A stretch of DNA of 64,000 nucleotides, taken from NCBI RefSeq assembly GCF_042654585.1, contig NZ_JBHSGR010000005.1:62001-126000 (forward strand), written 5' to 3'. This DNA is from Geodermatophilus arenarius. Its GTDB lineage: Bacteria; Actinomycetota; Actinomycetes; Mycobacteriales; Geodermatophilaceae. Shown here in pieces: positions 58,240-64,000 of the stretch (positions are counted from its first letter, which is position 1; each line of letters opens with the position of its first letter). The notes beneath the pieces are model-generated. The model worked only from the letters and a program-made list of their open reading frames with translations. It had not been told where the DNA came from and made no database searches. Both the position numbers and the translations under genes were made by a program.

Positions 58240-58778
58240 CACTTACCCGTCTTCCCGACCTTGCGCTTGACGACCTCGCCCTGGTAGCGGACGCCCTTGC
58301 CCTTGTACGGGTCGGGCTTGCGGAGGCCGCGGATGTTGGCGGCCACCTGGCCGACCTGCTGCTTGTCGATGCCGGTCACCCGCAGGCGGGTGGGCGACTC
58401 GACGGTGAAGGTGATGCCCTCCGGGGCACGCACCGGCACCGGGTGGCTGTAGCCGAGCGCGAACTCCAGGTCCGAGCCGCGGGCCTGGACGCGGTAGCCG
58501 ACGCCGACGATCTCGAGGGTCTTGGTGTAGCCCTCGGTGACGCCGGTGATCATGTTGGCGATCAGGGTGCGGGACAGGCCGTGCAGCGCCCGGCTCTCGC
58601 GCTCGTCGTCGGGCCGCTGGACGCTCAGCGTGCCGTCCTCGCCCCGGGCGACCGTGATGGGCGCCGCGACGGTGTGGGAGAGGGTGCCCTTGGGGCCCTT
58701 CACGCTGACCGTCTGGCCGTCGATGGTGACGTCCACGCCACCGGGCACGGGAACCGGCAGTCGTCCGATCCGTGACAT
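58239..58778 (-). CDS. rplF: 50S ribosomal protein L6
   Basis: 179 aa. SRIGRLPVPVPGGVDVTIDGQTVSVKGPKGTLSH, RALHGLSRTLIANMITGVTEGYTKTLEIVGVGYR and the C-terminal RKPDPYKGKGVRYQGE. Confidence 0.98.
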   Translation of the reverse strand: MSRIGRLPVPVPGGVDVTIDGQTVSVKGPKGTLSHTVAAPITVARGEDGTLSVQRPDDERESRALHGLSRTLIANMITGVTEGYTKTLEIVGVGYRVQARGSDLEFALGYSHPVPVRAPEGITFTVESPTRLRVTGIDKQQVGQVAANIRGLRKPDPYKGKGVRYQGEVVKRKVGKTGK

Positions 58779-58792
58779 CTCGCTCGCTCCTC

Positions 58793-59203
58793 TTACCAGA
58801 CGTAGGCGAGGACTTCCCCGCCCACGCCCTTCTTGGTCGCCTGCCGGTCGGTCAGCAGCCCGGTCGAGGTGGAGATGATGGCCACCCCCAGGCCGCCCAG
58901 GACCTTCGGCAGGGCGTTCGACTTCGCGTAGACCCGCAGACCCGGCTTGGACACCCGGCGCACCCCGGCGATGCTGCGCTCGCGGTTGGGGCCGAACTTG
59001 AGGTCGATCACCAGCTCCTTGCGGGTGGCGCCGTCCTTCTCGACGTCCTCGACGCGCCAGCCGGCGATGTAGCCCTCCTGCTGGAGGATCTCGGCGATGT
59101 GCGTCTTGAGCTTCGACGACGGCATGCGCGTCGAGTCGTGGTAGGCCGTGTTCGCGTTGCGCAGCCGCGTGAGCATGTCCGCGATCGGGTCGGTCATCGT
59201 CAT
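58793..59203 (-). CDS. rpsH: 30S ribosomal protein S8
   Basis: 136 aa from ATG 59203 (TMTDPIADMLTRLRNANTA); a second ATG two codons later is possible. GGLGVAIISTSTGLLTDRQATKKGVGGEVLAYVW at the C-terminus. In E. coli S8 is the spc operon repressor. Confidence 0.97.
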   Translation of the reverse strand: MTMTDPIADMLTRLRNANTAYHDSTRMPSSKLKTHIAEILQQEGYIAGWRVEDVEKDGATRKELVIDLKFGPNRERSIAGVRRVSKPGLRVYAKSNALPKVLGGLGVAIISTSTGLLTDRQATKKGVGGEVLAYVW

Positions 59204-59319
59204 GGGTGTCGTGCCTCTCTCGCCGCGGTTCCTCACGCGTCCCTCGCGTGGGCCTCTCGGCGAACGGTGGAGCTGGGGGCCCGCCCCGCGCGGTCAGCGC
59301 GCGGGGCGGGTGGTGCGGA

Positions 59320-59505
59320 CTACCAGCTGGACTTGCTCACGCCCGGCAGCTCGCCGGCGTGCGCCATCTCCCGCAGGCAGATCCGGCACAGGCCGAACTT
59401 GCGGAAGACCGAGTGCGGACGACCGCACCGCTGGCAGCGGGTGTAGCCGCGGACCGCGAACTTGGGCTTGCGGGCCGCCTTGTTGATCAGCGCCTTCTTG
59501 GCCAT
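59320..59505 (-). CDS. rpsN: 30S ribosomal protein S14 type Z
   Basis: 61 aa. Zinc cysteines C24, C27, C40, C43 in YTRCQRCGRPHSVFRKFGLCRICLRE: the zinc-binding (type Z) S14. Confidence 0.97.
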   Translation of the reverse strand: MAKKALINKAARKPKFAVRGYTRCQRCGRPHSVFRKFGLCRICLREMAHAGELPGVSKSSW

Positions 59506-59527
59506 CTGTCTGTCTCCTCGGCCCGGC

Positions 59528-60112
59528 TCAGCGGATGGTGGTGACGACGGGCTGGCCGGCGAACGGGAAGCCCAGGAGGCGGAGCAGCTCGCGACCCTCC
59601 TCGTCGTTCGTGGCGGTGGTGACCAGCGTGATGTCCATGCCGCGCGGACGGTCGATCTTGTCGACGTCGATCTCGCGGAACATCGACTGCTCGGTCAGCC
59701 CGAACGTGTAGTTGCCGTGCCCGTCGAACTGCTTGGCGTTCAGGCCGCGGAAGTCTCGGATGCGGGGCAGGGCCAGCGCCAGGAGCCGGTCGAGGAACTC
59801 CCACATGCGGTCGCCGCGGAGGGTGACCTTGGCGCCGATGGGCATGCCCTCGCGCAGCTTGAACTGGGCGATGGACTTGCGGGCCCGGACGACGGCCGGG
59901 CGCTGGCCGGTGATGGCGGTGAGGTCGCGGACCGCGCCGTCCATCAGCTTCGCGTCGCGGGTCGCCTCGCCGACGCCCATGTTGACGACGATCTTCGTCA
60001 GCCGCGGGATCTGCATGACGTTCTCGAAGCCGAACTCCTCCTGGAGGGCCGGCACGATCGACTCGCGGTAGTGCGCCAGCAGGCGCGGGAGCTCACGGGT
60101 GGGTGCAGTCAT
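59528..60112 (-). CDS. rplE: 50S ribosomal protein L5
   Basis: 194 aa. LLAHYRESIVPALQEEFGFENVMQIPRLTKIVVNMGVGEA, TGQRPAVVRARKSIAQFKLREGMPIGAKVTLRG and FGLTEQSMFREIDVDKIDRPRGMDITLVTTA. Binds 5S rRNA. Confidence 0.98.
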   Translation of the reverse strand: MTAPTRELPRLLAHYRESIVPALQEEFGFENVMQIPRLTKIVVNMGVGEATRDAKLMDGAVRDLTAITGQRPAVVRARKSIAQFKLREGMPIGAKVTLRGDRMWEFLDRLLALALPRIRDFRGLNAKQFDGHGNYTFGLTEQSMFREIDVDKIDRPRGMDITLVTTATNDEEGRELLRLLGFPFAGQPVVTTIR

Positions 60113-60114
60113 CG

Positions 60115-60468
60115 TCAGAGGTCCTTACCGGTCCGCCGCGACACCCGGATGTTGCGGCCTTCCTCGTCCTGGCGGTAACCGACCCGGGTCGGCGTCCCCT
60201 CGGAGTCGATCACCATCACGTTGCTGACGTGGATGGGAGCCTCCTGGGTGACGATGCCGCCCTGCTGCGCGCCCCGCTGGTTCGAGCTGATGCGGGTGTG
60301 CTTCTTGACGCGGCCGACGCCCTCGACGAGGACCTTCTGCAGCTTGGGGTAGGCGGCGATCACGCGACCCCGGGCGCCCTTGTCCTTGCCGGACAGGACC
60401 ACCACGGTGTCGCCCTTCTTCACCTTCATGCCCGGCGTCTTGGCCGGCGGGGTCTTCTTGGCAGCCAT
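60115..60468 (-). CDS. rplX: 50S ribosomal protein L24
   Basis: 117 aa from ATG 60468. KVKKGDTVVVLSGKDKGARGRVIAAYPKLQKVLVEGVGRVKKHTR is the KOW-type L24 core. Begins with a short basic AKKTPPAKTPGM extension. Confidence 0.96.
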   Translation of the reverse strand: MAAKKTPPAKTPGMKVKKGDTVVVLSGKDKGARGRVIAAYPKLQKVLVEGVGRVKKHTRISSNQRGAQQGGIVTQEAPIHVSNVMVIDSEGTPTRVGYRQDEEGRNIRVSRRTGKDL

Positions 60469-60470
60469 GG

Positions 60471-60839
60471 TCAGAGCACCTCCGGGGCGAGCGAGATGAT
60501 CCGCATGAAGCGCTTGTCGCGCAGCTCGCGGCCGACGGGACCGAAGATGCGCGTACCGCGCGGGTCGCCGCTGTCGCGGATGATCACCGCGGCGTTCTCG
60601 TCGAAGCGGATGTAGGAGCCGTCGGGACGACGACGCTCCTTCCGCGTGCGGACGACGACGGCCTTGACGACGTCGCCGCGCTTGACGCCGGCACCGGGCA
60701 GCGCGTCCTTGACGGTCGCCACGATGACGTCGCCGATGCCGGCGTAGCGCCGCCCGGACCCGCCGAGCACCCGGATGCAGAGGATCTCCTTCGCACCGGT
60801 GTTGTCGGCGACCCGGAGCCGCGACTCCTGCTGGATCAC
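60471..60839 (-). CDS. rplN: 50S ribosomal protein L14
   Basis: 122 aa. IQQESRLRVADNTGAKEILCIRVLGGSGRRYAGIGDVIVATVKDALPGAGVKRGDVVKAVVVRT, typical L14. GTG 60839 with GGGAGTAGGA upstream. First gene of the spc operon. Confidence 0.98.
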   Translation of the reverse strand: MIQQESRLRVADNTGAKEILCIRVLGGSGRRYAGIGDVIVATVKDALPGAGVKRGDVVKAVVVRTRKERRRPDGSYIRFDENAAVIIRDSGDPRGTRIFGPVGRELRDKRFMRIISLAPEVL

Positions 60840-60864
60840 GTCCTACTCCCAAATCTCAGTGGTG

Positions 60865-60894
60865 ACAGCCGGGCCGGAACGGTGAACCGGCTGT
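60865..60894 (-). other. Leader hairpin 2 of the spc operon
   Basis: ACAGCCGG/CCGGCTGT (plus strand 60865-60872 and 60887-60894), close to the rplN ribosome binding site. Confidence 0.5.
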
Positions 60895-60908
60895 CCGGTA
60901 CCCACGCG

Positions 60909-60944
60909 CGGACGCACCGGCGACTGATGCCGCCGGTGCGTCCG
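60909..60944 (-). other. Leader hairpin 1 of the spc operon
   Basis: 14-bp stem CGGACGCACCGGCG/CGCCGGTGCGTCCG with an 8-nt loop in the 221-nt gap between rpsQ and rplN. Confidence 0.65.
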
Positions 60945-60992
60945 ACACGGGTACCGGGATGTGGCGCTCACCCGGAGGGGCGCCAGTCGTCC

Positions 60993-60998
60993 AGGGTA
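60993..60998 (-). promoter_or_regulatory. Candidate -10 (TACCCT) for the spc operon
   Basis: TACCCT 154 nt upstream of rplN; the two hairpins would lie in the resulting leader. Confidence 0.4.
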
Positions 60999-61060
60999 CC
61001 CGGTCCCGCGACCCGCCCCGCAGGGCGTGGGTCACAGGGCCCGCGGACCCCCGACGGGTG

Positions 61061-61360
61061 TTACTTGGCCTTCTCGAGGACCTCGACCAGCCGCCACCGC
61101 TTGGTGGCCGACAGCGGCCGGGTCTCCATGATCTGCACGCGGTCACCGATGCCGGCGACGCCCTGCTCGTCGTGGGCCTTCAGCTTGCTGGTGCGACGGA
61201 TGACCTTGCCGTAGAGGCCGTGCTTCACGCGGTCCTCGACCTCGACGACGATGGTCTTGTCCATCTTGTCGCTGACCACGAGGCCCTCGCGGACCTTGCG
61301 GTAGCCGCGGCCGGCCAGGCCGGGGCCGCTGGCGACAGCGGTGTTCTGGGGCTCGCTCAT
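61061..61360 (-). CDS. rpsQ: 30S ribosomal protein S17
   Basis: 99 aa. KVREGLVVSDKMDKTIVVEVEDRVKHGLYGKVIRRTSKLKAHDE and ETRPLSATKRWRLVEVLEKAK. Last gene of the S10 operon. Confidence 0.97.
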   Translation of the reverse strand: MSEPQNTAVASGPGLAGRGYRKVREGLVVSDKMDKTIVVEVEDRVKHGLYGKVIRRTSKLKAHDEQGVAGIGDRVQIMETRPLSATKRWRLVEVLEKAK

Positions 61361-61590
61361 GCCACACCCTCGTTCGGGGCGACCGAGAGACCCAGCTCGC
61401 GCTCGCGCATGATCGTGTAGATCCGGGCGATGTCGCGGCGGACGGTCTGCAGTCGCCGGTTGTTGTCCAGCTGGCCGGTGGCCACCTGGAAGCGCAGGTT
61501 GAACAGCTCTTCCTTGTGCTCACGCAGCCGCGTGGCGAGCTCCTCGGCCGAGAGCTCGCGCAGCTCCGGGGCGGTCAGACCGGCGGCCAT
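61357..61590 (-). CDS. rpmC: 50S ribosomal protein L29
   Basis: 77 aa; ATG 61590 overlaps the rplP stop (TGATG). LRELSAEELATRLREHKEELFNLRFQVATGQLDNNRRLQTVRRDIARIYT. Confidence 0.96.
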   Translation of the reverse strand: MAAGLTAPELRELSAEELATRLREHKEELFNLRFQVATGQLDNNRRLQTVRRDIARIYTIMRERELGLSVAPNEGVA

Positions 61591-62006
61591 CACACCTCTC
61601 CTTCACGCGTGATGAAGCGAGCCTTCATGGGCAGCTTGTGGATGGCGCGGCGCATGGCCTCGCGGGCCACCGACTCCGGGACACCCGACAGCTCGAACAT
61701 GACGCGGCCCGGCTTGACGTTGGCGACCCACCACTCCGGGGAGCCCTTGCCGGAACCCATGCGGGTCTCGGCCGGCTTCTTGGTGAGCGGGCGGTCCGGG
61801 TAGATCGTGATCCAGACCTTGCCGCCACGGCGGATGTGCCGGGTCATGGCGATACGGGCGGACTCGATCTGCCGGTTGGTCACGTACGCCGGCTCGAGGG
61901 CCTGGATGGCGTACTCACCGAAGTTGATCGCCGTGCCGCCCTTGGCCCGGCCGGAGCGGTCCGGGTGGTGCTGCTTGCGGTGCTTGACGCGCCGGGGGAT
62001 CAGCAC
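61590..62006 (-). CDS. rplP: 50S ribosomal protein L16
   Basis: 138 aa. MLIPRRVKHRKQHHPDRSGRAKGGTAINFGEYAIQALE, RHIRRGGKVWITIYPDRPLTKKPAETRMGSGKGSPEWWVANVKPGRVMFE. GTG start. Confidence 0.98.
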   Translation of the reverse strand: MLIPRRVKHRKQHHPDRSGRAKGGTAINFGEYAIQALEPAYVTNRQIESARIAMTRHIRRGGKVWITIYPDRPLTKKPAETRMGSGKGSPEWWVANVKPGRVMFELSGVPESVAREAMRRAIHKLPMKARFITREGEV

Positions 62007-62009
62007 GTG

Positions 62010-62915
62010 TCAGCCCTCCGTGTTCTCGGTCGCGGTCGTCTCGGCCGCGGCGGTCGCCTCGGGGCCGGCGGCCTCGGCGACGGTCTGCTCGGGCGCGACC
62101 TCACCCGAGGTCACGGCCACGGTGCTGTCGCCGGTCTCCGGACCGGTCGACGTCTCGGCGGCGGCGCGGCCGGCCTCGGTACCACCGGCGGTGGTGCCGC
62201 TGGAGCCCGACCGGCGGGGGCGCTGCGGGCGCTCCCGGCGCTGCTGCCGGGCGGCGAGGGCCTCGAGGGCCTCGCGCTCGGCACGCGAGCCGCTGACGTC
62301 GCCCTTGTAGATCCACACCTTCACGCCGATGCGGCCGAAGGTGGTGCGGGCCTCGTACAGGCCGTAGTCGATGTTCGCCCGGAGGGTGTGCAGCGGCACG
62401 CGACCCTCGCGGTAGAACTCCGACCGGCTCATCTCGGTGCCGCCCAGGCGCCCGGAGCACTGCACCCGGATGCCCTTGACCTGCGGGCTGCGCTGGGCCG
62501 ACTGCATGGCCTTGCGCATGGCGCGGCGGAAGCTGACGCGGCTGGACAGCTGCTCGGCCACGGCCTGGGCCACGAGCTGGGCGTCGGCCTCGGGGTTCTT
62601 GACCTCGAGGATGTTCAGCTGCACCTGCTTGCCGGTGAGCTTCTCCAGCTCGCCGCGGATGCGGTCGGCCTCGGCGCCGCGGCGGCCGATGACGATGCCC
62701 GGCCGGGCGGTGTGGATGTCGACCCGGACCCGGTCACGGGTGCGCTCGATCTCCACCTTCGAGATGCCGGCGCGCTCCATGCCCTTGGTCATGAGCTTGC
62801 GGATGGCCACGTCTTCCTTGACGTAGTCCTTGTACAGCTTGTCGGCGTACCACCGGGACTTGTAGTCGGTGGTGATGCCGAGGCGGAACCCGTGCGGGTT
62901 GACCTTCTGACCCAC
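62010..62915 (-). CDS. rpsC: 30S ribosomal protein S3 with acidic C-terminal tail
   Basis: 301 aa versus about 230 in most bacteria. KH domain (VRVDIHTARPGIVIGRRGAEADRIRGELEKLTGKQVQLNILEV) and the C-terminal S3 domain. A basic patch follows (RQQRRERPQRPRR), then about 70 acidic Ala/Thr/Glu residues ending ATENTEG, containing GDSTVAVTSGEV, a motif shared with the acidic protein after rplQ. Confidence 0.97.
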   Translation of the reverse strand: MGQKVNPHGFRLGITTDYKSRWYADKLYKDYVKEDVAIRKLMTKGMERAGISKVEIERTRDRVRVDIHTARPGIVIGRRGAEADRIRGELEKLTGKQVQLNILEVKNPEADAQLVAQAVAEQLSSRVSFRRAMRKAMQSAQRSPQVKGIRVQCSGRLGGTEMSRSEFYREGRVPLHTLRANIDYGLYEARTTFGRIGVKVWIYKGDVSGSRAEREALEALAARQQRRERPQRPRRSGSSGTTAGGTEAGRAAAETSTGPETGDSTVAVTSGEVAPEQTVAEAAGPEATAAAETTATENTEG

Positions 62916-63394
62916 TAGCGGGTCCCTCCCCTCGTGTTGGAGCGCTGCTGCGTGCCCTGCTGCTGCGTCGCCGGGCCGGACTGGCCGGTGCGCCGGCGGG
63001 CGGTGCGGGACTTGCCGGCGAGGTCGGCGCTGGAGCCGACCTCGCTCACCTCGACGGTGATGTGGCTGGTCCGCTTGTTGATGCGGTAGGCGCGGCCCTG
63101 GGCGCGCGGCCGGATCCGCTTCATGGTCGGGCCCTCGTCGACGTAGGCGGCGCTGACGACGAGCGCGGCCGGGTCCAGCCGCAGGTTGTGCTCGGCGTTG
63201 GCGACGGCGCTGGCGACGACCTTGGCCACCGGCTCGCTGGCCGACTGCGGGGCGAACCGCAGGAGGGCCAGGGCCTCGTCGGTGGGCAGGTAGCGGATGA
63301 GGTCCACCACCCGGCGTGCCTTCATGGGGGTGACGCGGACGCCGCGGGCGACGGCCCGGGCGACCTGCGTCTCCTCTCCCAGCTGGGAAGTCAT
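62915..63394 (-). CDS. rplV: 50S ribosomal protein L22
   Basis: 159 aa. ARAVARGVRVTPMKARRVVDLIRYLPTDEALALLRFAPQSASEPVAKVVASAVANAEHNL and RIRPRAQGRAYRINKRTSHITVEV. Extra Gln/Thr/Arg-rich tail of about 40 residues. Stop overlaps rpsC start by one base. Confidence 0.97.
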   Translation of the reverse strand: MTSQLGEETQVARAVARGVRVTPMKARRVVDLIRYLPTDEALALLRFAPQSASEPVAKVVASAVANAEHNLRLDPAALVVSAAYVDEGPTMKRIRPRAQGRAYRINKRTSHITVEVSEVGSSADLAGKSRTARRRTGQSGPATQQQGTQQRSNTRGGTR

Positions 63395-63420
63395 CTCAAG
63401 TCTCTCTCTCGGGACCGGGC

Positions 63421-63702
63421 TCAGCCGCGCCGCGACCGGCGGTCGTCCTTGACGTGACCGCGGAAGGTCCGGGTCGGAGCGAACTCGCCGAGCTTGTGCC
63501 CGACCATCGCCTCGGTCACGAAGACCGGGACGTGCTTGCGACCGTCGTGCACGGCGATGGTGTGGCCGAGCATGTCCGGGATGATCGTCGAGCGGCGGGA
63601 CCAGGTCCGGATGACCGTCTTGGTGCCCTTCTCGTTCTGCGCGTCCACCTTCTTGAGCAGGTGGTCGTCGACGAACGGGCCCTTCTTCAGGCTGCGTGGC
63701 AT
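63421..63702 (-). CDS. rpsS: 30S ribosomal protein S19
   Basis: 93 aa. PRSLKKGPFVDDHLLKKVDAQNEKGTKTVIRTWSRRSTIIPDMLGHTIAVHDGRKHVPVFVTEAMVGHKLGEFAPTRTF pattern, canonical length. Confidence 0.98.
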   Translation of the reverse strand: MPRSLKKGPFVDDHLLKKVDAQNEKGTKTVIRTWSRRSTIIPDMLGHTIAVHDGRKHVPVFVTEAMVGHKLGEFAPTRTFRGHVKDDRRSRRG

Positions 63703-63726
63703 GTCTGTCGGACTCCTCTAACCCGC

Positions 63727-64000
63727 TCAGCGCTTCTTGTTGGTGCGCCGGCGGCGCACGATCAGGGCGTCACTGGCCTTGCGCTTGCGCGTGCGGCCCT
63801 CCGGCTTGCCCTTCGGGTTCACCGGGTGGCGACCACCGGAGGTCTTGCCCTCACCACCACCGTGCGGGTGGTCCACCGGGTTCATGGCGACACCGCGGAC
63901 GGTCGGGCGCTTGCCCTTCCACCGCATGCGGCCGGCCTTGCCCCAGTTGATGTTCGACTGCTCGGCGTTGCCCACCTCGCCGACGGTGGCGCGGCAGCGC
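63727..64000 (-). CDS. rplB: 50S ribosomal protein L2, C-terminal part
   Basis: The last 90 codons; the gene continues beyond the right edge. RCRATVGEVGNAEQSNINWGKAGRMRWKGKRPTVRGVAMNPVDHPHGGGEGKTSGGRHPVNPKGKPE holds the peptidyl-transferase-proximal His in HPHGGGEGK. Ends TRKRKASDALIVRRRRTNKKR-like basic tail. Confidence 0.97.
   Translation of the reverse strand, partial: RCRATVGEVGNAEQSNINWGKAGRMRWKGKRPTVRGVAMNPVDHPHGGGEGKTSGGRHPVNPKGKPEGRTRKRKASDALIVRRRRTNKKR

Overview
The window is very GC-rich, uses many GTG starts, has long runs of four- or one-base stop/start overlaps (GTGA, TGATG), and carries actinobacterial marker families (WhiB, DUF5319, GuaB3, PspC histidine kinase, His-tailed GroEL1, TIGR04222). 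It comes from a high-GC actinomycete chromosome. A Geodermatophilaceae-like organism (Blastococcus, Geodermatophilus or Modestobacter type) is my inference, not something the sequence proves. Gene order matches two blocks I know from Mycobacterium tuberculosis: sucD-sucC / M23 peptidase / uvrD1 / chorismate mutase (Rv0952 to Rv0948c), and guaA-guaB3-guaB-DUF5319-whiB3-groEL1-groES-tsaD-rimI-tsaB-tsaE-alr-nnr-acpS-glmS-glmM-rpsI-rplM ... truA-rplQ-rpoA-rpsD-rpsK-rpsM-rpmJ-infA-map-adk-secY-spc-S10. The bldM-whiD-groEL part also resembles Streptomyces.

Layout. 1-2.7 kb: start of a Pro/Gly/Tyr-rich membrane-type protein, then sucD and sucC. 2.7-9.4 kb: a degenerate cobalamin-binding-like protein, a polytopic membrane protein, a lipase-type hydrolase, a LytM/M23 peptidase, the PcrA/UvrD helicase, and a chorismate mutase preceded by what looks like a Phe/Tyr attenuator. 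9.4-16.4 kb: an ECF41-type sigma factor with its carboxymuconolactone-decarboxylase partner and a matching promoter, a PIG-L deacetylase, a PspC sensor kinase/LuxR regulator facing a PspC/LiaF-like membrane operon, and a dienelactone-hydrolase-like gene facing a WYL regulator across a palindrome. 16.4-26.2 kb: purine (guaA, guaB3, guaB) and developmental or stress regulators (BldM-like, WhiB), then groEL1-groES under CIRCE and a THUMP-like methyltransferase. 26.2-41.7 kb: an HTH/Clp-N pair, the t6A genes tsaD/tsaB/tsaE with rimI, a UDG, alr, nnr, acpS, glmS and glmM, ending in rpsI-rplM. 41.9-48.0 kb: an accessory block (beta-carbonic anhydrase, PfkB kinase, molybdenum cofactor genes moeA-moaC-mog, fdhD, mobA, an NAD(P)-binding protein) between the rplM-rpsI operon and truA. 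48.0-64 kb: truA, a disordered acidic protein, rplQ, rpoA, rpsD, rpsK, rpsM, rpmJ, infA, map, adk, secY and the spc and S10 ribosomal operons up to the 3' part of rplB.

Regulation visible in the sequence includes many -10-like TANNNT hexamers 6-9 nt before the start codon (leaderless-type), large terminator hairpins between convergent genes, a CIRCE operator on groES, palindromic operators at two autoregulated loci, an ECF41-type promoter, and a six-copy family of intergenic palindromic elements that always abut a stop codon. The least ordinary observations are the FYY leader peptide before chorismate mutase, the stop-abutting repeat family, the acidic-tail motif shared by ribosomal proteins S3 and L17 and a free-standing protein, a truA with no canonical start codon, and the HTH/Clp-N pair with twin operators. 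I saw no tRNA, rRNA, CRISPR array, insertion sequence or prophage.
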